64,000 nucleotides of DNA from Bacillus sp. B1-b2. GTDB lineage: Bacteria; Bacillota; Bacilli; Bacillales; Cytobacillaceae. Both the position numbers and the translations under genes were made by a program. Of the stretch, positions 17,658 to 33,621 are shown one piece after another. The stretch covers positions 186,001-250,000 of the forward strand of contig NZ_WEHU01000004.1 of NCBI RefSeq assembly GCF_009183415.1, given 5' to 3'. How positions within the stretch are numbered: the first letter of the stretch is position 1; every line of letters begins with the position of its first letter. The notes beneath the pieces were generated by a model. It was given only the letters and a program-made list of their open reading frames with translations, searched no databases and had not been told where the DNA came from.

Positions 17658-18965
17658 TTATGCATTTAAATCTGCCACATAACTTGGCTCTAATGCTACT
17701 TCTTCTTCTTCTGTCACTCTTTCAATATCCGCACCTAATCCAGCTAATTTTTGATGAAAATCAACATACCCACGATCAAGGTGTTTCAGTTCTGTAACAC
17801 GAGTAATTCCTTCTGCTACTAGACCAGATAGAATTAATGCAGCTGCAGCTCGTAAATCAGTAGCAGCTACTTCTGCTCCTTGAAGGTTGGTTGGTCCATT
17901 CATAATAACAGAACGACCTTCAATCTTAACATCACCATTCATACGTCTAAATTCTTCTACGTGCATGAAACGATTTTCGAATACAGTTTCTGTAATCATA
18001 CTTGTTCCTTTTGCACGAAGTAATAAAGCCATCATTTGTGATTGCATATCTGTTGGGAATCCAGGGTGTGGCATTGTTTTAATATCAACAGCTTTTAAGT
18101 TATTTGCACTTAACACACGGATTCCATCTGCTTCTTCCTTAAAAGTAACTCCCATTTCTTCCATTTTTGCGATTAGGGATGATAAATGCTCTGGAACTGC
18201 TCCTTGTACAAGAACGTTTCCACCTGTTATTGCAGCTGCTACTAAGAAAGTCCCTGCTTCAATTCTATCAGGTATAATAGTGTGCTCTGCTCCAAATAAT
18301 ACATCTACGCCTTCAATACGGATAGTACCAGTACCCGCTCCTTTTACTTTTGCACCCATTTTATTTAGGAAGTTTGCTAAGTCAACAATTTCTGGTTCTT
18401 TTGCAACATTCTCAATAATTGTTGTACCTACTGCTAATGTTGCTGCCATCATGATGTTTTCAGTAGCACCAACACTTGGGAAATCTAAATAAATTTTAGC
18501 ACCATGTAAACGATCTTCCACAGATGCCTCTATAAATCCATTTCCAACTTGAACCTTTGCTCCCATTGCTTCAAAGCCTTTTAGATGTTGGTCTATCGGT
18601 CTAGAGCCAATTGCACATCCACCTGGTAACGCAACTCTTGCATGACCATTTCTTCCTAATAAAGAACCCATAACTAAAACAGATGCTCTCATTTTACGCA
18701 CATATTCAAACGGTGCTTCAATACTTAAATCCTTTGATGCATCTACTGTTACTTCTCCATTTTCAAAATGTACTTCAGCATTTAAATAACGTAATACCTC
18801 ATTAATTGTATATACATCTGAAAGAGTCGGAACTGATTTAATTACACTTTTCCCATCACTTGCTAATAATGTAGCGGCGATTACAGGCAAAACGGCATTT
18901 TTTGCGCCTTCTACTTTAACCGTTCCATTCAACCTTTTTCCGCCGCGGACGATGATTTTATCCAA
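17658..18965 (-). CDS. murAA: UDP-N-acetylglucosamine 1-carboxyvinyltransferase MurAA
   Basis: A 435-aa cytoplasmic enzyme adding enolpyruvate from phosphoenolpyruvate to UDP-GlcNAc, the first committed step of peptidoglycan synthesis. Active-site Cys117 lies in [20 protein letters not shown]; the [15 protein letters not shown] block near the C-terminus is also typical. A second copy lies at 57255-58541. This one sits between ywmB and spoIID as B. subtilis murAA does. The start is TTG at 18965 behind GGAGGGGA. Confidence 0.97.
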   Translation of the reverse strand: MDKIIVRGGKRLNGTVKVEGAKNAVLPVIAATLLASDGKSVIKSVPTLSDVYTINEVLRYLNAEVHFENGEVTVDASKDLSIEAPFEYVRKMRASVLVMGSLLGRNGHARVALPGGCAIGSRPIDQHLKGFEAMGAKVQVGNGFIEASVEDRLHGAKIYLDFPSVGATENIMMAATLAVGTTIIENVAKEPEIVDLANFLNKMGAKVKGAGTGTIRIEGVDVLFGAEHTIIPDRIEAGTFLVAAAITGGNVLVQGAVPEHLSSLIAKMEEMGVTFKEEADGIRVLSANNLKAVDIKTMPHPGFPTDMQSQMMALLLRAKGTSMITETVFENRFMHVEEFRRMNGDVKIEGRSVIMNGPTNLQGAEVAATDLRAAAALILSGLVAEGITRVTELKHLDRGYVDFHQKLAGLGADIERVTEEEEVALEPSYVADLNA

Positions 18966-18998
18966 AGTCTATTCCCCTCCGCGTCCAATATCTCTATA

Positions 18999-19751
18999 TT
19001 AATATTCAATCGTTATGATGGGTGTGCCAACTACAAAGGTAGTTTTTTCTCCCATCCCGTGTGTTCTTATACCTAATTGGAAATTCATTTCCTTTGCTTG
19101 ATTATCAATACTTTCTTTAAAAATAGGCGTATAAGCAGATGTTGATACAAAATCTTCTTCTTCTACCGCCTCAATTGTATTAGCTTGAAAAGCATCTAGT
19201 AATTGAGTAACATAATAAGGCAAAGTCTCATTCATCTTATCACTGAATTCGCCTTTTATACAAGAGAAAATTGCTGGTTTACCACGAAAAATAGAAGAAA
19301 TTTTTTCATTTATTTCCTTATTTACCCTTTTCATATCCTTCTCTGCTGTTTCTTCTCCCTTTACTTCATAAATAATATATGTAGAGGGAGATTCTGTTGT
19401 TAATGAAATAGAAATAATAATGCTCTCTTCCATGAAAGTAGTATCACTAAAAGTCATTTTCATCTGTACACTTTGATGATTCTTAACCTCTTCCCACTTA
19501 CCCTCTGGAAAAACTTCTTTTATTTCCTTTTGATAATCTTTTACGTCTTTTAAACTTTGAACATCTTCCAACTTTTCTCTTGCATGCAGAGACCATTCAT
19601 TAATTGTTATATTTTCTTCTTCGTGTAGAATTCTATTTATTGTCAATAAATCTGATTGTGAACTTGCAATAGTGATTTTATTCCCAATTGTTAAGGCTAT
19701 GAAACCAACCAGTAATGAAAGTGTCATTAAAACTATATTTTTTATTTTCAT
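18999..19751 (-). CDS. ywmB: YwmB-family exported protein
   Basis: A 250-aa protein with an N-terminal hydrophobic segment (about 7-28), probably a signal or anchor, followed by a soluble extracytoplasmic part. Databases name this family a TATA-box-binding-like protein on fold grounds; no DNA-binding role is implied. Function unknown. It directly precedes murAA (33 bp) as in B. subtilis, so a link with the cell wall is plausible but unproven. RBS GGGGAGG. Confidence 0.85.
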   Translation of the reverse strand: MKIKNIVLMTLSLLVGFIALTIGNKITIASSQSDLLTINRILHEEENITINEWSLHAREKLEDVQSLKDVKDYQKEIKEVFPEGKWEEVKNHQSVQMKMTFSDTTFMEESIIISISLTTESPSTYIIYEVKGEETAEKDMKRVNKEINEKISSIFRGKPAIFSCIKGEFSDKMNETLPYYVTQLLDAFQANTIEAVEEEDFVSTSAYTPIFKESIDNQAKEMNFQLGIRTHGMGEKTTFVVGTPIITIEY

Positions 19752-19952
19752 TTGTATTCCTCCCCTTTACTACCATTGTTTCCAGGGAGAAGGAATGCAT
19801 ACTAATAAATAATCGTCACTTTTTGACATGAATAAAAATAATCACATTGTACAATATAAAAAAGCACACAAAAAGAATTTTACTGAAAAAAATCGGGATT
19901 GAAAACATGTATGAAGACCTATATTTGTACTCTTTTTTTATTTATTTTGGTT

Positions 19953-20189
19953 TTAGTTCATCATAAGTGGCAATTGTTGGGACCAAGTTAGGTAGTTTAA
20001 TAAGAATTCACTAACCAATGATCCGATAACAATTGCTAATAGTACATATAAGACTCTTGCTTGAAACACTCTATTTTTTCTTAAAAACTTCTCAAAATTT
20101 AAAGACTGTAATGCCCACCAGGACAGCGCTATACATATGATATGTATAATAATACTTAATAATGCTTCTTGCCCAAATTCTGCAATCAT
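19953..20189 (-). CDS. ywzB: DUF1146-family small membrane protein (YwzB)
   Basis: A 78-aa protein with two transmembrane helices (about 9-29 and 45-66). The motif SWWALQSLNFEKFL between them and the position between atpC and ywmB mark it as the DUF1146/YwzB family. Function unknown. Confidence 0.85.
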   Translation of the reverse strand: MIAEFGQEALLSIIIHIICIALSWWALQSLNFEKFLRKNRVFQARVLYVLLAIVIGSLVSEFLLNYLTWSQQLPLMMN

Positions 20190-20557
20190 TCATTTCCTCC
20201 AGTGTTCATTTTCTAGTTAACTATTATTTGACGGTTATATATAGTAAAAAGTTTCACAGTAATCACATTTTTCTTTTCATAAATTGTGACATATTTCCCT
20301 TTACTTTTTTATTCTATTATTTTTATACAATTAATATAGTTTTCAGACTGTAGATAAAATTAAAATGAGAGATTCAATTTTTAGGGGAATATTGTACTAC
20401 CTTTCTAAGTCACTTTTGTCAATAAGCTAAAATCATTAATATTATAGTTTACTATTTTCATTTGTTAGTCTTTTCTTTTTTTCTATTCTACTAATAAATA
20501 CATTTTTATCTAATTCTGTTTATTTTAAGCAAGGTAGTTAACAAATTATATAAATAG
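20190..20557. other. Intergenic region between atpC and ywzB
   Basis: Nearly 370 very AT-rich bases. It holds the ywzB/ywmB promoter region. I see no convincing ORF, RNA gene or operator. Confidence 0.3.
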
Positions 20558-20580
20558 AAAAAAGCCCCCTTAGGGACTTT

Positions 20581-20583
<3 letters not shown>
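20558..20583 (-). terminator. atp operon terminator
   Basis: On the minus strand AAAAGTCCC-TAA-GGGGGCTTTTTT (one G-T pair) directly follows, and partly overlaps, the atpC stop. Confidence 0.85.
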
Positions 20584-21003
<420 letters not shown>

Positions 21004-21008
21004 TTAGT

Positions 21009-22439
<1,431 letters not shown>

Positions 22440-22456
22440 CTATATGATCTATATCA

Positions 22457-22522
22457 AGTTTAAACTATACTTAAACTAGGGAATTACTTACCATAATACG
22501 GAATAATCTATGATAAGTAATT
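22457..22522 (-). other. Hairpins in the atpG-atpD spacer
   Basis: AATTACTTA(C)CATAATA at 22482-22498 pairs with TATGATAAGTAATT ending at 22522. A second small stem, AGTTTAA/TTAAACT, lies at 22457-22477. Neither has a T-run, so they look like mRNA processing or stability structures inside the operon, not terminators. Confidence 0.5.
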
Positions 22523-22556
22523 GCCAAATGATAGAGTGCATATAGTATTTTTTCTC

Positions 22557-23423
<867 letters not shown>

Positions 23424-23449
23424 TCACCACCAATCACCAGTTTGTCTTC

Positions 23450-24973
<1,524 letters not shown>

Positions 24974-24990
24974 CTAAGATTCTATGATTA

Positions 24991-25527
24991 CTATACTAAT
25001 AATTGTTTTTGAAGACGGTCTAATTTACCTTTAAGGCTACCGTCAAATATTTGATTACCGATACGTACTTTTATTCCACCTAAAAGGTTAGAATCTACTA
25101 TATTGTCAATATTAAGCGATACTTTTCCTACTTTTGCAGCAAACGTTGCTGAAATAGCATTCTTTTCATCGCTAGATAACGGTCGTACAGAATATACCTT
25201 TGCATCTGCAATACCTTTTAATTCATTAACAGAATCAATAAAGTAGTCACAGATATTTGGGATAATATCCTCTCTATGACGATCAATTAATAACATTAAC
25301 AGGTTTTGTACATGCTGACTCACAGAAACAAAAGCCGTTTTCACCATTTCCTTTTTCTTTTCTAGTGAGATACTAGGAGATTTAAGGAATTGGTTCCATT
25401 CTGGTGATGAAGTAATTAGTGTTTTTACAACTCGAATTTCTTCATCTAATTGATCAATCTGTCCGTTTTCTTTTGCGATTTGGAAAAGAGCTAAAGCATA
25501 ACGCTTTGCAACTCCTATATCCTTCAT
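24991..25527 (-). CDS. atpH: ATP synthase delta subunit AtpH
   Basis: A 178-aa peripheral-stalk subunit tying the b dimer to the top of F1. The N-terminal [18 protein letters not shown] helix and the C-terminal block ending [20 protein letters not shown] are typical. Its ATG overlaps the atpF stop (ATGA), so translation is coupled. Confidence 0.97.
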   Translation of the reverse strand: MKDIGVAKRYALALFQIAKENGQIDQLDEEIRVVKTLITSSPEWNQFLKSPSISLEKKKEMVKTAFVSVSQHVQNLLMLLIDRHREDIIPNICDYFIDSVNELKGIADAKVYSVRPLSSDEKNAISATFAAKVGKVSLNIDNIVDSNLLGGIKVRIGNQIFDGSLKGKLDRLQKQLLV

Positions 25528-26042
25528 CGTTTTTCGCCTACCTCTTGAATGTACTCATGAATTAACTTTTCTTGTTCTTGCTCATTTAATTCTTTTTCGA
25601 TTACTTTAGAAGCAATTAAAACAGACAGTGAAGTAACTTGTTCGCGTATAGTTGCAACAGCTTTTTCTTTTTGTTGCTCTATTTCTACTAAGGCAGAATT
25701 CTTCAAACGCTCTGCATCTTTTCTAGCATCTTCAATTATAACTTCTCTTTGCGCATCACCTTGAGCTTTTGCTTTATCCATTAACTCTTGTGCATCTTTG
25801 CGCGCTTCTTTTAATAGAGCTCTTTGCTCTTCTAATAACTTAGCAGCCTCTACTCTACTTTTCTCTGCATTATCAATTTCATTTGCAACAAATTGTTCAC
25901 GATCCTTCATCATTTTCATTAAAGGACCCCAAGCAAACTTTTTGATAGCCCACAATAATAATAGGAATGATACTAATTGGACGATAACATCCCCGCCAGC
26001 AAAATCCATTGATGCACCTAATACTAGACTATTTGTAAACAC
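25524..26042 (-). CDS. atpF: ATP synthase b subunit AtpF
   Basis: A 172-aa Fo subunit with one N-terminal transmembrane helix (about 20-38) and a long charged coiled coil rich in Lys, Glu, Arg and Ala. As a dimer it forms the peripheral stalk. The start is GTG at 26042, six bases after AAGGAGTGA. It is preceded by a 200-bp spacer holding a hairpin. Confidence 0.97.
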   Translation of the reverse strand: MFTNSLVLGASMDFAGGDVIVQLVSFLLLLWAIKKFAWGPLMKMMKDREQFVANEIDNAEKSRVEAAKLLEEQRALLKEARKDAQELMDKAKAQGDAQREVIIEDARKDAERLKNSALVEIEQQKEKAVATIREQVTSLSVLIASKVIEKELNEQEQEKLIHEYIQEVGEKR

Positions 26043-26192
26043 GCTGTTTCACTCCTTTCAGGTCATATGTATGTCACATACAGGAAACCTTTATTCACTT
26101 GTGGAAAAAAGGTGATTATGCTTATTAAAATTAGATAATTTTAAAACTTCTATTGTTACTCATAAGAGTTAAATTCGTTTTTAAATAAAGGA

Positions 26193-26226
26193 ATGGCGAA
26201 GGTTCTTATCGAATGATCTTCGCCAT
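26193..26226 (-). other. Hairpin between atpE and atpF
   Basis: ATGGCGAAG and CTTCGCCAT form a perfect 9-bp stem with a 16-base loop and no proper T-run. It sits about 19 bases past the atpE stop. Location and form suggest an mRNA stability or partial-termination element that could favour the c subunit, needed in many copies. Confidence 0.5.
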
Positions 26227-26244
26227 AATCAGATTTTATTATGT

Positions 26245-26484
<240 letters not shown>

Positions 26485-26517
26485 TTAAGTTTGTCCAATT
26501 TCTGAACTGGGTATATA

Positions 26518-27638
<1,121 letters not shown>

Positions 27639-27846
27639 CTCTTTCCTCCTCATTTTGGGGGTTATTATTAACCGGCAAAATAGATTTAGAGCAGAGATTA
27701 CAATCTGTATCTGTAACACTCTGTATATATTGGTGAAAAAGCATCTACTTTTATGTAAAAAATAGATTCTAACCAAATCCTTATTCTATTAACACTACAT
27801 TCATGTTAGAATCATAGTAATCCATAAGTGAAAACCTATTCATCCC

Positions 27847-27882
27847 CCTTGTAAGCATACAATAGGGGAATGTCAATGTCAA
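27847..27882 (-). promoter_or_regulatory. Predicted sigma-A promoter of the atp operon
   Basis: On the minus strand -35 TTGACA (27877-27882), a 17-base spacer and -10 TATGCT (27854-27859), about 210 bases before atpI. A second TTGACA overlaps the spacer directly after the first (tandem TTGACATTGACA). Consensus spacing; the start site is not proven. Confidence 0.55.
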
Positions 27883-27938
27883 TCACTTTTAAATTTAGTG
27901 AATAATATGTTCACTATTTAACAATGTGTGTAAATAGC

Positions 27939-30146
27939 TTATTTTATTTTCACTATTTTTTCAAGAATATCCTCTTTTCCTGCCTTTTTTGCAAACACTT
28001 TTATTCTATATATACCTTCCCCCTCATTTACTTTTAAATGAAACTTTCCTTTAATAGTTCCTCTTTTTACAGATCGTTTCCAATCTAAATATTGAACAAA
28101 TTGAAGTGTATCATCTCTAAACAAAGCTATCCCGAATTCTTCCGCTCCTGTAGGCAAATAGGTCTCGTACTCGTACAAATCTGTATTTTCTTCCTTTCTC
28201 ACCATATCAAAACCCATAATACGTGGATAATCAGGCTCAGAAATAACAAATAAATATGGTATTTGAACTGATTTATTACCTGTCCAAACACATATTGTTC
28301 CATCTTGTAGCTCTTTTTGAAAATAATCACTGTTTATCTCTATTGAAATTGGAAGGGTCTTCGTCTCTCCAGCATTCAACGTATCAGCCATTGGTAATTT
28401 CCAATCCAATCCTTGCATTCCCTTCGGATGATCAAAAGAAATTTTCTCTTGCTTTGATCCAACATTTTTTAAAGTAACAGTAGCTTGATACACTTTTTTC
28501 TCTTTCACCATTTTATACTTACCAAAGCGAATACTACCTGGCATAACTAGAACATCCACATTAATAGCTTGTTCTACTTGAATTCTACCGGCACCTTGTT
28601 CATATACTTTATAATCTTGATTATTTCTATTTTTAATCCTTTTTGCTGTATTCATTAAAGCGGCCTTCACTTCGTCTGGCTTCCAATTAGGATGTGCCTC
28701 TAATATTAGTGCACAAGCCCCCGCTACATGCGGAGCTGCCATACTAGTTCCTTGTAATGCTACATATCCTCCTGGAACTGTGCTATTTATCACAACCCCT
28801 GGAGCAATTACATCTGGTTTAATATCCCATGTTCTTGTCACAGGTCCTCTTGAACTAAAATCAGCAAGAATATCTTTTTCCCACTCCATTTCCACTTTCA
28901 TGCGAAATGGTTGTTTCGATCCCCTTTGTAAAAGAAGCTCTCCTTCTTTTTTAGACAATACAGCGACTGGTATAGAAGCTTTCTTCTCTAGCATCCCTTG
29001 AAATGGCCCATCTGAGTTATTATAAATTATTACTCCTTCTGCACCTTTTTTATAGGCATTTTTCACTTTTTCTGAAAAAGTTATTTCTCCTCTTTTTATA
29101 AGGGCAACTTTTCCTTTTGCTCCTACTAATTCCCTTTCTGATCCAATCCCACCATCCATCAGTTGAATAGTTTCACTTTTCGTCCAGTTTTCACTGTTTT
29201 TCATACTAGATAGAGCTATACGTTGCTTATCTAAATAAATAATAGGAGTATAAATATTAGGCGTTGACGCTCCTACTGAAATAGCTTCAGAAGCAGTCCC
29301 CGGTGAACCAACTGTCCAATCTTCTGGACCTGAATTTCCTGCAGCAGCAATAGCTATAATACCCTTTTCTACTACTTTATTGAGAGCTAAGCTAATAGGA
29401 AGATCTGGCCCGTTCACATCACTTCCTAAAGATAGGTTGATAATATCTACCTTATCCTTCACCGCCTTCTCTATAGCTGCTAATATTTGCTCTGTTGTAC
29501 CAGCACCACCAGGACCTAATGCTCGATATGCGAATATCTCTGCATTCGGAGCAACTCCTTTTATCTTTCCATTTGCAGCAATAATACCTGCTACATGTGT
29601 TCCATGAAGTGTATCTTTTTTACCAAGACCTTTTGTTTCCATAGGGTCTTCGTCATTATCAACAAAATCCCACCCTTTTCTATAATTGCCTTCTAGATCA
29701 GGATGGCGATAATCTAAACCGGTATCAATCACCCCCACTTTAATTCCTTTCCCTGATAAATGGGATATCGATTTTGCCGATTCTCTTATGGAGTCTGCCT
29801 CAATTAGTTCTATTGGATTTTCGTTTTCTATTGAATATTGCTGTACCGTTGTTACCATGGTTACTAATTGATTTTTCTTTAATTTTTCTAATTCCGATAT
29901 TGGTCCTTCGACAGAAAAGCCAGTAAATACCTCTTCAAAAATATATCTTTTCTTTATTTTAGGATAATTTTCCAACAGTTGCTCAATATCATTCTCTTTA
30001 TAATTTTTTTGAGTCTGTACAATAGCTACTTTTAGCTCATTTTGATTTTCTGGAGGAAGGCTTGGGAACTCACTTGTAGTTAAGGCAAGTACAGGATTTA
30101 TAGGTAAAAATAATAAGATAGAAACAAAAAAAGCTTTCTTCAGCAT
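27939..30146 (-). CDS. Secreted subtilisin-like serine protease, Vpr type
   Basis: A 735-aa S8 protease: signal peptide (about 1-21), I9-type propeptide (about 38-105), catalytic domain with D141 (VIDTGLDYRHPDL), H181 (HGTHVAG), oxyanion N271 (AAAGNSGP) and S468 (GTSMAAPHVAG). A PA domain is inserted between N271 and S468 (about 330-410, containing GVIIYNNSDG). A beta-rich C-terminal part follows. This is the layout of B. subtilis minor extracellular protease Vpr (806 aa), though slightly shorter. B. subtilis has no protease between atpI and upp, so the gene appears inserted in conserved order. A weak stem TTAGTGAA/TTCACTAT follows the stop. Confidence 0.9.
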   Translation of the reverse strand: MLKKAFFVSILLFLPINPVLALTTSEFPSLPPENQNELKVAIVQTQKNYKENDIEQLLENYPKIKKRYIFEEVFTGFSVEGPISELEKLKKNQLVTMVTTVQQYSIENENPIELIEADSIRESAKSISHLSGKGIKVGVIDTGLDYRHPDLEGNYRKGWDFVDNDEDPMETKGLGKKDTLHGTHVAGIIAANGKIKGVAPNAEIFAYRALGPGGAGTTEQILAAIEKAVKDKVDIINLSLGSDVNGPDLPISLALNKVVEKGIIAIAAAGNSGPEDWTVGSPGTASEAISVGASTPNIYTPIIYLDKQRIALSSMKNSENWTKSETIQLMDGGIGSERELVGAKGKVALIKRGEITFSEKVKNAYKKGAEGVIIYNNSDGPFQGMLEKKASIPVAVLSKKEGELLLQRGSKQPFRMKVEMEWEKDILADFSSRGPVTRTWDIKPDVIAPGVVINSTVPGGYVALQGTSMAAPHVAGACALILEAHPNWKPDEVKAALMNTAKRIKNRNNQDYKVYEQGAGRIQVEQAINVDVLVMPGSIRFGKYKMVKEKKVYQATVTLKNVGSKQEKISFDHPKGMQGLDWKLPMADTLNAGETKTLPISIEINSDYFQKELQDGTICVWTGNKSVQIPYLFVISEPDYPRIMGFDMVRKEENTDLYEYETYLPTGAEEFGIALFRDDTLQFVQYLDWKRSVKRGTIKGKFHLKVNEGEGIYRIKVFAKKAGKEDILEKIVKIK

Positions 30147-30236
30147 ATCCCTTCCTCCCCTTCATATTGTTTGCTAGTTATTTTTACCGCCTGCATATTA
30201 TTTATGTATGCACCTCAAAACATCGTATATAGAAAA

Positions 30237-30273
30237 AAAACAGTTAGGAAAGTAAAGTTCCTAACTGTTTTTT
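30237..30273 (-). terminator. upp terminator (symmetrical)
   Basis: AACAGTTAGGAA and TTCCTAACTGTT form a 12-bp stem with A/T runs on both sides, just past the upp stop. Confidence 0.85.
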
Positions 30274-30282
30274 AGTGTTCTA

Positions 30283-30912
30283 TTATTTTGTTCCGAACAA
30301 TCTATCTCCAGCATCGCCAAGACCTGGAACGATATAGCCTTTTTCATTTAATTTTTCATCTAGTGCCGCAATATAGATATCTACATCTGGATGTGCTTCT
30401 TTTAATGCTTCTACTCCTTCTGGAGCAGCAATTAAGCACATAAATTTAATATTTTTTCCTCCTCTTACTTTTAAGGAGTTAATTGCTTCGATCGCTGAAC
30501 CACCTGTTGCAAGCATCGGATCCACAACGATGAAATCTCTTTCTTCTACATCTGAAGGTAACTTCACATAGTATTCAACTGGCATTAACGTTTTAGGATC
30601 ACGATACAAACCAATATGTCCTACTTTTGCTGCTGGAATTAATTTAAGTATTCCATCTACCATACCAATACCTGCACGTAGGATAGGAATGATTCCTAAT
30701 TTTTTACCTGATAGAACCTTTGATTTCGTTTTACTTACTGGAGTATCAATTTCAATCTCTTCAAGTGGCATATCACGAGTAATTTCAAAAGCCATTAAAG
30801 TTGCTACTTCATCTACTAGCTCTCGGAATTCCTTTGTACCTGTTTGTACTTCTCTAATGTATGTAAGTTTGTGCTGAATAAGTGGGTGATCAAATACGTA
30901 AACCTTTGCCAA
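30283..30912 (-). CDS. upp: Uracil phosphoribosyltransferase Upp
   Basis: A 209-aa salvage enzyme making UMP from uracil and PRPP. The PRPP loop [12 protein letters not shown] and the uracil-binding C-terminal [14 protein letters not shown] are clear. Start: I chose TTG at 30912 ([15 protein letters not shown]), eight bases after CGGAG, which gives the family length; GTG three codons earlier is possible. It is near glyA as in B. subtilis. Confidence 0.96.
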   Translation of the reverse strand: MAKVYVFDHPLIQHKLTYIREVQTGTKEFRELVDEVATLMAFEITRDMPLEEIEIDTPVSKTKSKVLSGKKLGIIPILRAGIGMVDGILKLIPAAKVGHIGLYRDPKTLMPVEYYVKLPSDVEERDFIVVDPMLATGGSAIEAINSLKVRGGKNIKFMCLIAAPEGVEALKEAHPDVDIYIAALDEKLNEKGYIVPGLGDAGDRLFGTK

Positions 30913-31131
30913 ATTAAACACTCCGTTCCTTCTATTTTTTCGAGTATCCGAGTTAAACTTTTAAGGATACAACGTTGACACACTTCTATCTATTCTACAG
31001 AAAAATTAAAAGTGAATCAACAGAAATCCTTATATAATAATGGAGATTTTTCACTATCAGTTTTCCCCGATACATGTATTAATAACACCACTAACTAGAA
31101 TTTTATTGATTCAAACAGAAATAACATATAA

Positions 31132-31163
31132 TAAAAAACAGCCTTCATTTAAGAGGGCTGTTA
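31132..31163 (-). terminator. glyA terminator
   Basis: On the minus strand AACAGCC and GGCTGTTTTTT form the stem base with a 12-base loop, about 35 bases past the glyA stop. Confidence 0.75.
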
Positions 31164-31197
31164 AAGTCTTCCATTAATATTAAGAAGTGCCTGTAAC

Positions 31198-32439
31198 CTA
31201 CAATTCTTTATAAAGCTCGAATCTACTTGTTAGCGCGGTAACTCTTTCTGCTGCTTCTGTTAGTTTTTCTTTCTCTTCATGATTTTTTAGAGTAAAGGCA
31301 ATAATAGAAGCTATTTCTTCCATTTCTGCTAAACCGAAGCCACGAGAAGTAACAGCTGCCGTACCAATACGAATACCACTAGTTACAAAAGGACTTGCTG
31401 GATCAAAAGGAATTGTATTTTTATTCACTGTAATTCCTACTTCATCTAGTACATGCTCTGCCACTTTACCTGTTAAACCAAGAGATTGTAAATCTATTAG
31501 TAATAAGTGGTTATCTGTTCCACCTGAAACAAGATCTAACCCTTCCTTTTGAAGACTAGAGGCTAATTGCTTTGCATTTGAAATGATGTTTTTAGCATAT
31601 TCTTTGAACTCACTTTGCAATGCTTCACCGAAAGCAACTGCTTTTGCGGAAATAACGTGCATTAACGGACCACCTTGAATTCCTGGGAAGATGGATTTAT
31701 CTATTTTCTTGGCAAACTCTTCTTTACAAAGAATCATTCCACCACGAGGACCTCTTAATGTTTTATGTGTTGTAGTCGTAACAAAATCCGCATATGGTAC
31801 AGGATTTTGGTGAAGACCCGCTGCAACTAATCCAGCTATATGTGCCATATCGACCATTAAATATGCTCCAACCTCGTCAGCTATCTCACGAAATTTAGCA
31901 AAATCAATCTCTCTTGGATACGCACTTGCACCAGCTACAATTAATTTCGGCTTATTAGCTAAAGCCTTTTCTCTTACATCTTCATAATTAATATATTGTG
32001 TTTCTTTGTCTACGCCGTATTCTACGAAGTTATATTGAATACCACTAAAGTTTACAGGACTTCCATGAGTTAAGTGACCACCATGTGATAAATTCATCCC
32101 TAGTACTGTATCGCCCTGCTCTAAAATAGTGAAATATACAGCCATGTTTGCTTGGGCACCTGAATGTGGTTGCACATTAACATGCTCTGCTCCGAAAATT
32201 TCTTTAGCACGGTCACGAGCAATATCTTCTACTATATCTACATATTCGCATCCACCATAATATCGTTTTGCTGGATAACCTTCTGCGTACTTATTGGTAA
32301 GAACAGAACCTTGCGCTTCCATTACTGCTTCACTAACAAAGTTTTCAGAGGCAATTAACTCAATCTTTGATCTTTGTCGTCCTAATTCTTGCTGAATGGC
32401 TTTATAAATTTGTTCATCTTGTTCTGCTAAATGCTTCAT
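31198..32439 (-). CDS. glyA: Serine hydroxymethyltransferase GlyA
   Basis: A 413-aa PLP enzyme interconverting serine plus tetrahydrofolate with glycine plus methylene-tetrahydrofolate; it feeds one-carbon units to purine and thymidylate synthesis. The PLP lysine lies in [26 protein letters not shown] and [15 protein letters not shown] are further hallmarks. RBS GGGAGG. Upstream PurR-type boxes (32536-32583) suggest purine control, as in B. subtilis. Confidence 0.98.
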   Translation of the reverse strand: MKHLAEQDEQIYKAIQQELGRQRSKIELIASENFVSEAVMEAQGSVLTNKYAEGYPAKRYYGGCEYVDIVEDIARDRAKEIFGAEHVNVQPHSGAQANMAVYFTILEQGDTVLGMNLSHGGHLTHGSPVNFSGIQYNFVEYGVDKETQYINYEDVREKALANKPKLIVAGASAYPREIDFAKFREIADEVGAYLMVDMAHIAGLVAAGLHQNPVPYADFVTTTTHKTLRGPRGGMILCKEEFAKKIDKSIFPGIQGGPLMHVISAKAVAFGEALQSEFKEYAKNIISNAKQLASSLQKEGLDLVSGGTDNHLLLIDLQSLGLTGKVAEHVLDEVGITVNKNTIPFDPASPFVTSGIRIGTAAVTSRGFGLAEMEEIASIIAFTLKNHEEKEKLTEAAERVTALTSRFELYKEL

Positions 32440-32535
32440 ATGTAATCCTCCCTGATACGCTCGTTTATTTTCGTCTCTATAACTAGCAATAAATCTGCCT
32501 ATATTCTATCATGTATCTAATTTAAAAAGAAAGAT

Positions 32536-32583
32536 AAAATAACGAATTATTTTTTTATTTCCAAATAAAACGTTCGGATTTTA
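32536..32583 (-). promoter_or_regulatory. Pair of PurR-type PurBoxes upstream of glyA
   Basis: On the minus strand AAAATCCGAACGTTTT (32567-32582) fits AWWWCCGAACWWT. Facing it, the plus strand has AAAATAACGAATTAT (32536-32550). The CGAA cores are inverted and 26 bases apart, the geometry of B. subtilis PurR control regions. About 100 bases before the glyA start. Confidence 0.65.
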
Positions 32584-32683
32584 CTAGAATTTCTAGATAA
32601 AATTATACTAAAAGAATATCTAAAATTATGAATTAGACAATTCATTACCATACTTTTCTATATAAGGTTAGTCAGTTTCCTAT

Positions 32684-32732
32684 AAAAAACTCCTTAATAA
32701 GGATCATAATCGAGAGCCTTATTAAGGAGTTT
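32684..32732 (-). terminator. ywlG terminator
   Basis: AAACTCCTTAATAAGG and CCTTATTAAGGAGTTT form a stem of about 16 bp with a T-run on the minus strand, just past the ywlG stop. Confidence 0.88.
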
Positions 32733-32735
32733 ATA

Positions 32736-33308
32736 TTAGCAAGAATCATTTGCTTTTGTCTTCTCATACACAGCTCTTGGCCCACCAATCAATTTCGGTC
32801 GAGATTTCGCAAGAGTTACATGCGCTGATCCCAACTGCTTTATCGAGGTTCTAATAGGCACTGCCACATGCTTTAAATGCATTCCGATAAAGGTATCACC
32901 AATATCTATTCCCCCATCTGCTGCTATAAACTCTACTACCACAGGATCTTCCATATGTTCATAAGCTATTGTCGCCATTGCTCCACCTGCATGACGAATA
33001 GGAATAACGGATACTTCTTGAAGTTTCCTCTCATTCATAACCTTTCTTTCTACTACTAGAGCTCTATTTAAATGCTCACAGCACTGAAAAGCTAAGGAAA
33101 CTCCTGTTTTTTGATAAAATTCTTTAAAACAAGTAAATATAGCAGCTGCTACCTCACTAGTTCCGGATGTTCCGATTCGCTTGCCCATTACTTCACTAGT
33201 ACTACAGCCAATAACAAATATATGTTGATTACTTAAATGAGCTTGTTCTTGATACTCTTGTATAATCGTGTCTAGCTGTTCTTTTAATTCGAGCGTTATA
33301 CTTTCCAT
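32736..33308 (-). CDS. ywlG: YwlG-family protein (TIGR01440/DUF436)
   Basis: A 190-aa conserved protein of unknown function found beside glyA in Bacillales. Motifs include [31 protein letters not shown] and the Gly-rich [19 protein letters not shown]; no signal peptide or membrane segment. The start is the ATG at 33308, eight bases after GAGGTG; a GTG three codons upstream overlaps the ribosome site. Confidence 0.88.
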   Translation of the reverse strand: MESITLELKEQLDTIIQEYQEQAHLSNQHIFVIGCSTSEVMGKRIGTSGTSEVAAAIFTCFKEFYQKTGVSLAFQCCEHLNRALVVERKVMNERKLQEVSVIPIRHAGGAMATIAYEHMEDPVVVEFIAADGGIDIGDTFIGMHLKHVAVPIRTSIKQLGSAHVTLAKSRPKLIGGPRAVYEKTKANDSC

Positions 33309-33621
33309 TGATAACACACCTCACTATTAAAATCATTGGATTGCTTGCGAAAGCTTTTGTACGCTAATTCTATTGCTTGGTGTTTTTGTCTATTAAATGA
33401 ATCAAACCAGTAGCTAGATTACTAATATCTTGTTATCCGTTATTTTACACTAGAATGAGTTAAACATAAAATTTCTTTCTTCTTTTTATTCTTCCTTAGC
33501 TGGAAAAAGATATTCTTCTATTTATACACCATTATTCTAATTATGGCTTAAATACGTAAATAGATTAAAAACAGCCATTCCAATCTAAAAACAACTAGAA
33601 CATACCTCTACAAAACTCTAT
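33309..33621. other. Intergenic region between ywlG and the chemotaxis receptor gene
   Basis: About 310 bases. I see the ywlG promoter region only in general terms and no clear terminator for the receptor gene. B. subtilis has rpiB in this interval; no remnant is recognisable. Confidence 0.3.
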
